A stretch of DNA of 64,000 nt from contig NZ_LR732912.1 of assembly GCF_902506065.1 (NCBI RefSeq), positions 2,599,016-2,663,015 of the forward strand. Direction: 5' to 3'. Below the pieces are notes generated by a model. It saw only the letters and a program-made list of their open reading frames with translations. It was not told the origin of the DNA and searched no databases. Positions 1 through 9,079 of this stretch are shown here, piece by piece; the stretch's first letter is position 1; every line of letters starts with the position of its first letter. The position numbers and the translations under genes were made by a program. Origin of the DNA: Arthrobacter sp. 9V. Its GTDB lineage: Bacteria > Actinomycetota > Actinomycetes > Actinomycetales > Micrococcaceae.

Positions 1-442
1 GCAACTGAACTTGCTCCATGAGTTCCCGGCAGCGCTTGTTCACATCGCGCCGTTCTACAATCTTGTGGACACTTAACAGCTCGGCCAGCGTCTGACGAAC
101 AGTCATCCTCGGATCCAGGGAAGAATACGGGTCTTGGAAAACCATCTGGATCTGGCGCCTTAGTTCCTTGGTTCTGCGCGCTGGCAAGTGGGTACCGTTG
201 AAGACCATGGTCCCGGTAAATGAACTCTCCAAAGCGGTCAGCACCCGGGCCAATGTAGACTTCCCTGAACCGGATTCACCCACCAATCCCAGAATCGTGC
301 CCCTCGGGACAGAAAGATCCACGCCGTTCAGGGCAACGATTTGGCGCTTGCTGCGGCCACGGCCACTGGAGAACTCCACCCGTATGTCCCGCATCTCCAA
401 AATGTTGTCACAGCCGGGCCGGTTTGGCTGAGTGTTGGACAT
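1..442 (-). CDS. Peptide ABC transporter ATPase, DppF/OppF type (3' end cut by window)
   Basis: Nucleotide-binding subunit of an oligopeptide importer. Reading from the ATG at 442, about 147 codons are visible: Walker A GESGSGKST at about residue 50 and the Q-loop QMVFQDPYSSLDP about 50 residues later. The signature motif and Walker B lie beyond the left edge. It starts one base after the stop of the partner ATPase, so it is the last visible gene of a seven-gene minus-strand operon beginning near 7090. In such importers the D- and F-type ATPases form a heterodimer on the two permeases. The substrate is inferred from neighbours as peptide, possibly containing D-amino acids. Confidence 0.9.
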   Translation of the reverse strand, partial: MSNTQPNRPGCDNILEMRDIRVEFSSGRGRSKRQIVALNGVDLSVPRGTILGLVGESGSGKSTLARVLTALESSFTGTMVFNGTHLPARRTKELRRQIQMVFQDPYSSLDPRMTVRQTLAELLSVHKIVERRDVNKRCRELMEQVQL

Positions 443-443
443 G

Positions 444-1379
444 CTACAGCTCCTTAGAGATCGATTGGATACCAGGGCCGTGGTCCGCCATCCGCATTGC
501 GAACGAATAGCCGGCTGGCCTGTCCCGGAGCGCCAACGTGGTTCCTGGTATTGGTTGCAGCCGTTGACCCGGCTCATCAATGCGCGGGGTGGCCGAGAGG
601 AGGGCGCGGGTATAGTCCTCCTGCGGATTCCCCAAGACCTCGGCCGCGGTACCGGACTCCACCAATCGCCCGGCATAGAGAACGCTGATGGTGCTGCAGA
701 GTTCGGAAACTACGGCCAGGTCATGGGTGACGTAAAGTATGCCCGCGTTCAACTCCGTCTTCAGCCCCGCGAAGAGAGCCAGAACCTGCGCTTGAACTGT
801 GACATCAAGGGCCGTTGTGGGTTCGTCACACAGAATCAGCTCAGGTTCGCAAGCAACGCTGGCGGCAATCATGACCCGCTGCCTCATCCCCCCGGACAAC
901 TGGAACGGATAAGCGTCCACTCGGAGTTCCGGGTTGGGTATTCCCACCAAACTCATCATGTGGATGGCGCAATTCCGGGCTTCCTTCCGGCTGAGTCCTT
1001 TTCGCTGGGCTATTCCATCCGATATCTGCGTGCCAACCCGGGCAATGGGATTCAGCGCCACAGCAGGTTCCTGAAAAACCATCGATATTCCTGTGCCGCG
1101 GATTTTTCGGATATTCCTGCCATTGTTGGCAAAAAGGTCTGTTCCGTTGAAAAATGCACTTCCTCCGCTGACCCTTGCGTTCTGCGGGAGCAAACCCATC
1201 AGCGAACGCAGTGCCAGGCTCTTCCCGGACCCTGATTCCCCCACAAGGCCATGGGCTTCCCCCCGCTGAACGCTAAAGGATACGTCCCTTAGCGCCGGGT
1301 AGGCACGGCCTTGGATGGAAACATCAACGCATAGTCCTTCGACTGTCAGCAACGACTCCACCACCGGGATCCCCCTCAT
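444..1379 (-). CDS. Peptide ABC transporter ATPase, DppD/OppD type
   Basis: ATP-binding subunit of the peptide importer, 311 aa. Visible motifs are Walker A GLVGESGSGKS at about residue 45, the Q-loop MVFQEPAVALNP, the signature LSGGMRQRVMIA and Walker B LILCDEPTTALDV. The C-terminal segment after about residue 265 matches the extension of oligopeptide ATPases, although the usual cysteine cluster is not obvious. The start overlaps the upstream permease stop by 4 bases (ATGA), indicating translational coupling. It pairs with the following DppF-type ATPase. Confidence 0.92.
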   Translation of the reverse strand: MRGIPVVESLLTVEGLCVDVSIQGRAYPALRDVSFSVQRGEAHGLVGESGSGKSLALRSLMGLLPQNARVSGGSAFFNGTDLFANNGRNIRKIRGTGISMVFQEPAVALNPIARVGTQISDGIAQRKGLSRKEARNCAIHMMSLVGIPNPELRVDAYPFQLSGGMRQRVMIAASVACEPELILCDEPTTALDVTVQAQVLALFAGLKTELNAGILYVTHDLAVVSELCSTISVLYAGRLVESGTAAEVLGNPQEDYTRALLSATPRIDEPGQRLQPIPGTTLALRDRPAGYSFAMRMADHGPGIQSISKEL

Positions 1380-2272
1380 CGCTTGGCCCGCAAGGTGTTG
1401 GCAATTCCATCCCCTAGGAATGTAAGGGAGAGGCTCGCCAGGATGACTGCTGCACCGGGAATCAGGACAAGCGAGTAGTTTCCCGAGGCCAGGAATTGTT
1501 GACCGTCACTGATCATTTGTCCCCAGTCCGGAGTAGGCGGAACAATTCCGAGCCCGAAATAGCTCAGCGTCACAATGACGCCAATGTTTGCTACGACGTC
1601 ACTCATTGCGAACACAATGGCCTGCGTCGCGGTATTGGGGAGGACATGCCTGACCACGATGCGGGCGTTGCTCAAGCCGCCGGTTTCACAGGACTGGATG
1701 AAGTCCCTGCTCCTGATGACGAGTGTCTCGGCGCGCACTATTCGTGCGTAGGACACCCAGCTCACCAAGCTGATGGCAAGAAAGATACTCATGGGTCCGT
1801 TCCCGAATACAAACACCAGGGTAATGACCAGAACAAAGAACGGGAAAGCGGAAACAACGTCGGCGATGCGCATTATCAAAGTGTCGAACCAGCCGCGGAA
1901 GTAGCCACACAGTGCTCCCACAACAGTGCCCAGGGCGAAGGGAAAGAGTACTGCCAAAAAGGCTATTCCAAGGTCGCTGCGGGCGCCGAACAGCAAGCGG
2001 CTCCAAGTGTCCCGCCCAAGGTTGTCAGTCCCCAAGGGGTGGGCAGCGCTTGGCCCGGACAAGGTGTTCGCCAGGTCCTGCGCAGTGGGGTCATGCGGAG
2101 TCAGGAGCGGGGCGCATACTGCCGCCAGCACCATGGCTCCGAAAACGGTCCCTCCGATGATGAGTTCGATGTTGGCCCCGCGACGCAAGGGCCGCAGACC
2201 AAACCGCCTTGGCCGTTTTGAAGCGGTGAATCCGGGACTGGCCGGTGGTTGGGGTAAAAGTGTCTGGGTCAT
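1376..2272 (-). CDS. Peptide ABC transporter permease, DppC type
   Basis: Inner-membrane permease of the peptide importer, 298 aa. After a basic N-terminus there is a first membrane helix at about residues 35-60, then the DppC-type segment HPLGTDNLGRDTWSRLL, then a five-helix core. The EAA-type coupling loop is around 'ETGGLSNARIVVRHVLPN' at about residues 190-207. The ATG overlaps the stop of the upstream permease by 4 bases. DppC forms the channel with the DppB-type partner. Confidence 0.92.
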   Translation of the reverse strand: MTQTLLPQPPASPGFTASKRPRRFGLRPLRRGANIELIIGGTVFGAMVLAAVCAPLLTPHDPTAQDLANTLSGPSAAHPLGTDNLGRDTWSRLLFGARSDLGIAFLAVLFPFALGTVVGALCGYFRGWFDTLIMRIADVVSAFPFFVLVITLVFVFGNGPMSIFLAISLVSWVSYARIVRAETLVIRSRDFIQSCETGGLSNARIVVRHVLPNTATQAIVFAMSDVVANIGVIVTLSYFGLGIVPPTPDWGQMISDGQQFLASGNYSLVLIPGAAVILASLSLTFLGDGIANTLRAKR

Positions 2273-3204
2273 GCCAGTCTCGCTCTCGGGTCAAGTAGGG
2301 CATAGGAAAAGTCCGTGACGAGGTAGACCACAACAACAATTCCCGCAAATATCAGCGTGGTGGCCTGCACTACGGGGAAATCCCGTCCCAGGATGCCTGC
2401 CAGCATGAGACTTCCCATACCTGGAATCGCAAACACCTTTTCGACCACCAGTGCCCCGCCTGCCAGTGCGCCGGCTTGGATTCCCAGAATTGTCACGCCG
2501 GAAATACTGCCGTTGCGGATGGCGTACGTAACCATCACTGTGGATCGCCTGAGCCCTTTGGAGTGGCCAAAGGCAACAAAGTCGCTTTGCAATGCATCCG
2601 TTAGCGAGGCCCTCAAACTGTTGACCAGCATGGGAACAATTCCCAGAGCGATTGTCAGGGCAGGCAGGACGAGGGAGTGGAGATGTTCCCCGGTTGTTCT
2701 TCCGTAACCGCCTACCGGAAACCAGCGCAAGTTCAGGCCGAAGACGATGACCAGCAGGGTACCGATCAGAAACGCAGGAGTGCCCTGTGCAACAGCGCCG
2801 AAGACGCGAACTCCGATGTCCGCACCACCCCGGCCACGGACAGCCACCCAGGTCGCGAGCGGCAGGGAAATCACCACGGCGAACACCACAGCCAGCAGCA
2901 TTAGCAGAAGCGTGGTTGGTAGCCGTTCGGCGAGTAGGGACTCGATCGGGGTTCGGAATTGAAATGAGTTTCCGAGGTTGCCGTGGAGGAGATCACCCAG
3001 GAAGTTCCAATACTGCACACCGAGAGGCTGGTCCAATCCCCATTCGCTCCGAAGGGCCTGGACAGCCGATTCGGAGGCCTTGTCGCCCAGCGTTGTCCGG
3101 GCAGGATCACCTGGAGTGGCGTGGACCAGGATGAACGTCGCAGTGACTACGCCCCAAATCACAAGGATAAGCAAGCCAAGCCTCCGAACCAGGAACCGGG
3201 TCAT
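2269..3204 (-). CDS. Peptide ABC transporter permease, DppB type
   Basis: Inner-membrane permease, 311 aa. The start is placed at the ATG giving MTRFLVRRLGLLILVIWGV, the classic DppB opening with a first helix right after a basic cap, preceded by a CAGGAA ribosome site. The open frame extends about 108 codons further upstream, but that part runs over the binding-protein gene in another frame and is not protein-like. The motif HATPGDPAR after helix 1 and the coupling loop near 'FGHSKGLRRSTVMVTY' fit the family. It is coupled to DppC by a 4-base overlap. Confidence 0.92.
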   Translation of the reverse strand: MTRFLVRRLGLLILVIWGVVTATFILVHATPGDPARTTLGDKASESAVQALRSEWGLDQPLGVQYWNFLGDLLHGNLGNSFQFRTPIESLLAERLPTTLLLMLLAVVFAVVISLPLATWVAVRGRGGADIGVRVFGAVAQGTPAFLIGTLLVIVFGLNLRWFPVGGYGRTTGEHLHSLVLPALTIALGIVPMLVNSLRASLTDALQSDFVAFGHSKGLRRSTVMVTYAIRNGSISGVTILGIQAGALAGGALVVEKVFAIPGMGSLMLAGILGRDFPVVQATTLIFAGIVVVVYLVTDFSYALLDPRARLA

Positions 3205-3259
3205 TTCCTGACATCCGATCCGCTGGGGGTCCAGGACGCCACCGGTTGGCCGCGATGCA

Positions 3260-4822
3260 CTAGTTGGACAGCCATGTGTTGACCAGGTTGTAGTTGCCAG
3301 TGATGGACGGTTGGAAACCGCGGACGGTGTCGCTGTAGCTGTAGAGGGCTGGCAGGTAGAACAACGGGACCATCGGCTGATCTTCGTCGACCATCTGCTG
3401 GATCCTTGAGTAGAGCTTGACCCTTTCAGCTTGATCGCTGAGGCCCGCTGCCTGGGTTGCCAAATCAGCGACTTCCTTATTGTCGTAGCCCGTGTACAGG
3501 GCGTTGGACCCGCCCGACTGCACTGCAATAAACCGCACCATTTCGTCGGGATCCGTGATGTCCGTGGTGGCCACGCTGATGGCCATGTCGTAGTCCATCG
3601 ACTTCCGGGCTGCCCGTTGTGATGCAGGCTCCATCTGGTTAATGGTGACGTTGATGCCGATTTCGGCGAGCTCGCTCTGCAGGATCTGGGCGATGGTCAG
3701 CTGGGTAGCATTGCCACTGGTCACCAGGATATTCGCGTCGAACCCCCGTGGGTGGGAAGAGCTGGCCATCTCTTTCTTGGCTTCATCGAGATTAAGCTGC
3801 CGGCCCTTTACGTTTGAGTCGTAGGCCCAGTAGGCCGGGCTCAGGAACGAACCGGCAGCAGAACCCTGCCCAAAGTACGCAGCTTTCAGGATCGCCTCGC
3901 GATCAATCGCGGAGGCAATGGCGCGCCGCACATGGACATCATTGAAAGGAGCTCTGGAATTGTTGAGCGTGAGGAAGCTGGTCAGACTGCTGTCGAATGC
4001 TGAAGCTTTTAGTCCTGGGGTTGACGCCAATGCGGCGAAACTACTCGCGGCCGGGGCTTCGTTGATGGTGATTTGGCCGCCCTGAAGTTGCGTCGCACGG
4101 GTATTGGCGTCGGGCACGGTCACGAACGTCACTGCATCCAGGTATGGCCGGTCAGCGCCCCAGTAGGCCGTGTTCCTGACGAGTTCCAGTTGTTGCCCCT
4201 TGGTCCAGTTCTTCACCTTGAAAGGACCGGACCCCACAGGGGCCTTCGCGAAGTCTTCCCTGGACAATCCGCCGTAATTCTCCGGGACTATGGAGTTGGC
4301 AAAAAGTGCCAGCACCGAGGGCAGTGGAGACCATGCGGTCTTCGTCTTGATGACCACAGTCCCGGGTGTGGGCGCCTCAACGGTCTCGATCTGCTCGTTG
4401 AGGAAACCCGAGGGCAAGTCCGGGTCCGAAGCGGCCTCCAAGGAGAACTTCACGTCTGCCGAGGTGAGCGGGCTTCCGTCGGAAAACTTGACGTCGGGCC
4501 GCAAGGTGAACGTCCACGCAAGCTTATCTTCGGACTGCACCCACGCGGTGGCGAGGGCAGGATTGAGACTTTCCCCGTCCACGGAAGGGACAAGAAGGGT
4601 GTCGAAAATTTCTTCGACCGTCCAGATCGACTCATTGTCCGAGGCATCGGCCGGCATCAACGTTGATGCGTCCGCTTCCCTGGCCAAAACAAGTTGTCCA
4701 CCGCTTTTGGGCACCCCCGGGTCCTCTGATGACGTGGACCCACCTGGAGAGCAACCCACCAGGAGTAGCGACGAGACGGCAGTCACAGCAGCCAGCTTTG
4801 GCAACCATTTTGTTGAGAACAT
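3260..4822 (-). CDS. Peptide ABC transporter substrate-binding lipoprotein (SBP family 5)
   Basis: Extracellular lipid-anchored receptor, 520 aa. The signal peptide ends in the lipobox LLVGC at about residue 24, followed by a Gly/Ser-rich linker. The mature part has the family-5 pattern: an N-terminal 'LVLAREADASTLMPADASD' block, a 'LTSADVKFSLEA' block and 'VRRAIASAIDREAI'. It lies 55 bases upstream of the DppB gene and 59 bases after the M55 peptidase gene, so it heads the transporter part of the operon. Family-5 proteins bind peptides but also sugars or opines; the peptidase neighbour favours peptides. Confidence 0.92.
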   Translation of the reverse strand: MFSTKWLPKLAAVTAVSSLLLVGCSPGGSTSSEDPGVPKSGGQLVLAREADASTLMPADASDNESIWTVEEIFDTLLVPSVDGESLNPALATAWVQSEDKLAWTFTLRPDVKFSDGSPLTSADVKFSLEAASDPDLPSGFLNEQIETVEAPTPGTVVIKTKTAWSPLPSVLALFANSIVPENYGGLSREDFAKAPVGSGPFKVKNWTKGQQLELVRNTAYWGADRPYLDAVTFVTVPDANTRATQLQGGQITINEAPAASSFAALASTPGLKASAFDSSLTSFLTLNNSRAPFNDVHVRRAIASAIDREAILKAAYFGQGSAAGSFLSPAYWAYDSNVKGRQLNLDEAKKEMASSSHPRGFDANILVTSGNATQLTIAQILQSELAEIGINVTINQMEPASQRAARKSMDYDMAISVATTDITDPDEMVRFIAVQSGGSNALYTGYDNKEVADLATQAAGLSDQAERVKLYSRIQQMVDEDQPMVPLFYLPALYSYSDTVRGFQPSITGNYNLVNTWLSN

Positions 4823-4881
4823 TGTTATTCCTAAATGTCAGGCATGTGCCGGTTGTGAGGGATTTACTGGTTCGGCGGAAC

Positions 4882-5727
4882 TCAAGTCCGGTTGACGAGT
4901 GAGTACACCGTCCTGGCAGCGAGGCCCGCCAGGTTGTAACTGGTGGCGATCATTCCCAGGAGGTCCTCCGGCGAGTCGAGCTCCCGGGCAATGGACAGGT
5001 TGCTGGTGCGGACTACTCCGGGCACGGCCTCCACGAGTTCGGCAGCAAGCGCCGTCTGAAATCCGATCTCAAGCCGTATGCCGTCTGGAACGGGCAAAAG
5101 CTGCGTTCCGCCGTTCCCTCGAACAGCATCCGCGGCTTGGTTTCTGATCTGTTTCCGGGCTTCTTGGGGCGACAGGCTATTGGCCGCCATGACACCGCGG
5201 GCTTCCTTCACCTGGACAGTTCGAACGCCCGGAAAGCTTCTCCGCGCAATGTCACAGATAATGTCGTCTCCTGTCACCAAACCGACGGGCACGCCCCTTG
5301 TGGCAGCAAACATCGCATTCACGGACGCTTCGGAAGCCACAGCGCCGTTGACCCGGAAGCTTGCAAAGTAACCGGAGAAAGAGTGTGCCAGTACGCCCTC
5401 AGAGCCGGCTGGAGCGTGATAGCCCACATACAGCGCCACATCAAAATCGGACGTCAGGCCTTCGGCCATGCAGAACGCTTTGGGGGAACCAAAAATGACT
5501 CGTGCTCGTGGATCCAGCTGCTCGTGGATGAGATTGTCCATGGTTCCGTGGCTGTCATTTACGAGAACTTCCGTCGCGCCGCCATCGAAGGCGCCTTCGA
5601 TGGCGGCGTTCGTCTCAGAGGTCATCAGCAGCTGGGCACGCGAATAGCCGCTTCCGCCACGAATAACCTGGTCGTAGGTGGCAATTCCGGCAATGCCTTC
5701 CATGTCCACTGAGATATAGACCTTCAT
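4882..5727 (-). CDS. M55-family D-aminopeptidase
   Basis: Zinc aminopeptidase of the DppA (Bacillus) family, which removes N-terminal D-amino acids from peptides in the cytoplasm; 281 aa. It starts MKVYISVDMEGIAGIATYDQ, containing the SxDMEG metal motif, and has the conserved NDSHGTMDN block and GYHAPAGSEGVLAHSFSG around residues 105-125. The ATG at 5727 is preceded by AAGGAGATTCACA, a near-consensus ribosome site, which decides this start over a longer frame. The gene sits between a PLP deaminase-like gene and the ABC importer, the arrangement expected for use of D-amino-acid peptides. Confidence 0.9.
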   Translation of the reverse strand: MKVYISVDMEGIAGIATYDQVIRGGSGYSRAQLLMTSETNAAIEGAFDGGATEVLVNDSHGTMDNLIHEQLDPRARVIFGSPKAFCMAEGLTSDFDVALYVGYHAPAGSEGVLAHSFSGYFASFRVNGAVASEASVNAMFAATRGVPVGLVTGDDIICDIARRSFPGVRTVQVKEARGVMAANSLSPQEARKQIRNQAADAVRGNGGTQLLPVPDGIRLEIGFQTALAAELVEAVPGVVRTSNLSIARELDSPEDLLGMIATSYNLAGLAARTVYSLVNRT

Positions 5728-5806
5728 TGTGAATCTCCTTAGGATCGCTGCACGGTACTCCGGGCCGCGCCGATCTTCGGCTGGGCGCCGCAAGGACGGT
5801 GACGGT

Positions 5807-7090
5807 TTAGAAATAGGTCTTGACGGCGCCGACCACTTGGTAGGAGTCGTCGACAAGGGGAATCAGGGGCCACTTGTCAAAGGCGGAACATGGATGTGAA
5901 ATCCCCAAGCAGACCAATTCGCCAACAGCCAAGCGATTCTCATCTGAAAACGAAAGAAAGAGATGTTGGTCATTCAGCGAGGTGACCTTGGCATCGGCAA
6001 GTCCTCTTTCGCTGTCGGCATTCCTCACCCTCAAGGGAACCGGCATGCCGGCGTCATAAGGGACATCCCGTCGGCCGCACCCAAGGATTGCCAAGCCGGT
6101 GGCAGGTACAGACAAAACGTGTGCCCACACCTCCAGGGCCGGAAGGAAGGGGTCAGCGTCGTCACGTAGAGGTGACGCTGTTTCATAGAGGCCATGATCG
6201 TGAGTGATGTAGCACCCGCTTCGCAGGACAACGCTGATGGGCGGGCCCTGCCATTCGCCAACAAATTCACGGACCACTTCATCGAAGTAGGCGCTCCCCC
6301 CGCTGGTGACCATCGGACGCGACGGCAGGAGGCCGGCATTGTGCAGGGCAAGCACAGTAGCCGTCATGGCGGCAAGGAAAGCCCTCGCAGCAATGAGGCG
6401 GTAAATGGCTGTTTCGCCTGGGACCAAACCCTCGAAACCTTCGACGCCAAACAGCTCCAGGTGGGCAGAGGATGAAATGGCGGATGCCACTGCCAGCGCT
6501 TCATCCGTGGTCCTGCATCCCGCCCTGCCTCCGTTGTAGCCGAGTTCGAGCAGCACCGGCAGGGAACGCCCGGCCTCACCGATGCCGCTCAACGCTTCAT
6601 CCATCAGGCGAACACCTGCCAGGGAGTCCACCAGAACGTAGACTTCCCGTGTCACATCTCCGCGAAGGAAAGCACAGATCCATTCAAGATCAGCTCGGGC
6701 GAGAACCTGATTGGCAATGATGATCCGTCTCATTCCGAACTCAGCCAGGACTCGCGCCTGCGACACCGTTGCTACCGTGACAGCCCATGCACCAGCCTCA
6801 ATCTGCCGGCGAACCAGCTCCGGGCTCATGGTCGTCTTCGCATGCGGTGCCAGAAGGACCCCACGCCCATTGCACCAAGCGGCCATCCGCTCAATGTTGT
6901 GGTTTAGCTCTGCTTCCTTGAGCACCATGACCGGCAGGGAGAAGTCTCCGCTGAGCGCGTTCCAGTCCTGTTCCGGAATTTCTGCCAGGGAAAGCCAGGA
7001 CGTGCCCGAAGGGAATGCTTTGAAACGGTAGTCAGCCGGCTCAGTGTGAATCTTTTGCGTAGCAGGGGTACGCACATCATTTAGCGCCAT
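5807..7090 (-). CDS. PLP-dependent D-amino-acid deaminase-like enzyme (alanine racemase fold)
   Basis: Fold-type III PLP enzyme related to D-serine dehydratase (DSD1) and D-threonine aldolase; 427 aa. The Schiff-base lysine is the K of LLAPHAKTTMSPE at about residue 70. The C-terminal domain has GCGRRDVPYDAG and the H-x-C pair in SHPCSAFDKW that binds zinc in DSD1-type enzymes. Expected chemistry is deamination of a D-amino acid to a 2-oxoacid through an enamine/imine, or aldol cleavage. The ATG at 7090 has an upstream GAGGAGAA. It is the first gene of the operon with the M55 D-aminopeptidase and peptide importer. The exact substrate cannot be read from the sequence. Confidence 0.85.
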   Translation of the reverse strand: MALNDVRTPATQKIHTEPADYRFKAFPSGTSWLSLAEIPEQDWNALSGDFSLPVMVLKEAELNHNIERMAAWCNGRGVLLAPHAKTTMSPELVRRQIEAGAWAVTVATVSQARVLAEFGMRRIIIANQVLARADLEWICAFLRGDVTREVYVLVDSLAGVRLMDEALSGIGEAGRSLPVLLELGYNGGRAGCRTTDEALAVASAISSSAHLELFGVEGFEGLVPGETAIYRLIAARAFLAAMTATVLALHNAGLLPSRPMVTSGGSAYFDEVVREFVGEWQGPPISVVLRSGCYITHDHGLYETASPLRDDADPFLPALEVWAHVLSVPATGLAILGCGRRDVPYDAGMPVPLRVRNADSERGLADAKVTSLNDQHLFLSFSDENRLAVGELVCLGISHPCSAFDKWPLIPLVDDSYQVVGAVKTYF

Positions 7091-7255
7091 TGAAGGGTTC
7101 TCCTCGGTCTTTCTTCGAAGATACGCCGCCGTGAATCTGCGTCCTTGGTGCTGCAGGCAGAGGTCTGGGCCTTGGTTTCTTCCTTTCGGACGAAGTCCTT
7201 GCAAGACCCCTTGCGGAACCTTGACGATCGTCATGGGACTGATACCTTAGCCTCC

Positions 7256-7741
7256 ATGACCACCGCAGACTCCAAAACACTGCAAATATTTGACGGTACG
7301 GACAAAGCCGTTTTCAAGGCGCTGGACGATGACCCACGAATCCCCATTCTCTTCCTTGCCAAAAAGCTGGGACTTGCCAGAGGTACCGTTCAGACGAGGC
7401 TGGAACGAAAGATGACCGGAGGCTCCTTGTTCCCCCACAGCACACGCATCGCCCCTGAGGCATTGGGACTACCCATATCCGCGCTCGTCACCGCCGAAGT
7501 TGAACAGTCATCCCTGGACGCAGCCGTCCAAGCTTTAGGCAGCATTCCCGAGGTCATCGAAGTACAAGGCATGGCAGGTGAAGCGGACTTGGCTATCCGC
7601 GTTGTTGCGCGGGACATGGAGGATCTGTTCAGGCTTGGGCAGGCGATTACGGAGTGCGCAGGGATACGTCGCAGCACCACTTCCCTGTTGCTGAAAAGAC
7701 TAATACCGTTGCGGATCCACCAGCTGCTGGATCACGCCTGA
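7256..7741 (+). CDS. Lrp/AsnC-family transcriptional regulator
   Basis: Small amino-acid-responsive regulator, 161 aa. An N-terminal HTH (about residues 10-50, 'ILFLAKKLGLARGTVQTRLERK') is followed by the RAM ligand-binding domain (about residues 75-150, with 'VIEVQGMAGEADLAIRVVA'). The ATG at 7256 gives the usual family length. It diverges from the D-amino-acid operon (165-bp gap) and converges on the bkdC gene, whose stop abuts its own (7741/7742). Lrp/AsnC members usually control an adjacent amino-acid operon, so the 5807 operon is the likely target. Confidence 0.9.
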   Translation: MTTADSKTLQIFDGTDKAVFKALDDDPRIPILFLAKKLGLARGTVQTRLERKMTGGSLFPHSTRIAPEALGLPISALVTAEVEQSSLDAAVQALGSIPEVIEVQGMAGEADLAIRVVARDMEDLFRLGQAITECAGIRRSTTSLLLKRLIPLRIHQLLDHA

Positions 7742-9079
7742 CTACATCATGACTAAAGCGGTGCTGGGCTCCGAGACAATGGAGCCCACGTCTGCCAGGA
7801 ACGTGGAAGCCTGCTCGCCATCCACCAAACGATGGTCAAAGGAAAGGCTAAGTGTCATTAGACTGCGCAGCGCAACTTCTCCGTGGTGCTCCCAAGGCAA
7901 GCGCCGGACAGACCCCACCGCCAAGATGGCAGCTTCGCCCGGGTTGAGGATAGGCGTTCCGGCGTCAATCCCGAACACTCCAATGTTCGTGATGGTGATA
8001 GTGCCACCGGCGAGCGCCGCCGGACTCGTTTTTCCGCCTCGGGCCGTCTCCGCAAGTTCACTCAGGGCCTTAGACAAGCCTGTGAGTGACAAAGTTTCCG
8101 CGTCCTTGATATTGGGCACAATGAGTCCTCGCGGTGTCGCGGCTGCAATTCCGAGATTGACGTAGTTGAAGTGCACGATTTCCTGCCGGTTTTCATCCCA
8201 CGTGGAATTGAGTGAGGGATTGCGGCTAAGTGCAACCAGGACAGCCTTCGCCACGAGTGTCAGGGGCGTCAGTTTGTAGCCCGCATACTCGCGTTTTCCC
8301 TTGAGCCTTGCCAGCAGTTCCAAGCCGTCGGTGGCATCCACTGTCAGGAACTCCGTAACGTGCGGCGCGGTGAATGCGCTGGAGACCATGGCGGACGCTG
8401 TGCGCTTCCGCACCCCCTTGATGGGGGTCCTGGTCTCGCGGGCGGAGCTGGAAACAGGCTGCAGTTCCCGCCGCGCAGACTTCATCGCAGCCGCGCTGAC
8501 ATCCTGCCGGATGATTAGTCCTGACGGACCTGTGCCCGTGAGCATTTCCAAGTCAACGCCCAAGTCCCTCGCCAGTTTGCGGACGGGAGGTGTGCACCGC
8601 GGCCGCCCTGCCCTGCGGGGAAGGTCAATATCAGCGTCGGAACTCTCCCCCTCAACATTTTCCTTGTCCACGCCGATGGTCCGGTGGTCCTGTAACAGGG
8701 CCCTGCGTGCACGGCGGCTGGGGCGCCCGGACTTTTCAACCTCGGCTCCGTAACCCACCAAGGTGGGTACACGCTGGGTGACACCCGACTCGTGGCTGTT
8801 CCCTTCTACGGGAGTATGCAGAGAATCCGCCGGGACGGTAAATGAAACGATGGGCGCGCCCACCGCAACTACCGTTCCCGGCTGTTCATGTAGTGCCGCC
8901 ACCGTGCCTTCATACGGAGACGGCAACTCCACCACGGCTTTGGCTGTTTCCACCTCCGCGATCACTTGGTTCAGTGCAACGTGGTCCCCTACCGATACTT
9001 TCCAGCTAAGAATCTCCGACTCCGTCAGGCCTTCACCCAAGTCCGGCAAGCTGAATTCCTTCAATTCGGTCCCGCTCAT
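7742..9079 (-). CDS. bkdC: Branched-chain 2-oxoacid dehydrogenase E2 (dihydrolipoyl acyltransferase)
   Basis: Core acyltransferase of a 2-oxoacid dehydrogenase complex, 445 aa. In order: one lipoyl domain (residues about 5-80, lipoyl lysine K47 in VETAKAVVEL), a linker, a peripheral-subunit-binding domain (about 158-195, 'PPVRKLARDLGVDLEMLTG') and the catalytic domain ending with the active-site SFDHRLVDGE. It transfers the acyl group from E1 to CoA. The ATG overlaps the E1beta stop by 4 bases. A single lipoyl domain and the split E1 favour the branched-chain over the pyruvate complex in an actinobacterium. Confidence 0.92.
   Translation of the reverse strand: MSGTELKEFSLPDLGEGLTESEILSWKVSVGDHVALNQVIAEVETAKAVVELPSPYEGTVAALHEQPGTVVAVGAPIVSFTVPADSLHTPVEGNSHESGVTQRVPTLVGYGAEVEKSGRPSRRARRALLQDHRTIGVDKENVEGESSDADIDLPRRAGRPRCTPPVRKLARDLGVDLEMLTGTGPSGLIIRQDVSAAAMKSARRELQPVSSSARETRTPIKGVRKRTASAMVSSAFTAPHVTEFLTVDATDGLELLARLKGKREYAGYKLTPLTLVAKAVLVALSRNPSLNSTWDENRQEIVHFNYVNLGIAAATPRGLIVPNIKDAETLSLTGLSKALSELAETARGGKTSPAALAGGTITITNIGVFGIDAGTPILNPGEAAILAVGSVRRLPWEHHGEVALRSLMTLSLSFDHRLVDGEQASTFLADVGSIVSEPSTALVMM

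Noticed and set aside
3205..3528. In-frame N-terminal extension of the DppB permease
   Set aside because: It overlaps the binding-protein gene out of frame and is Ser/Thr/Arg-rich; the internal ATG has the family N-terminus.
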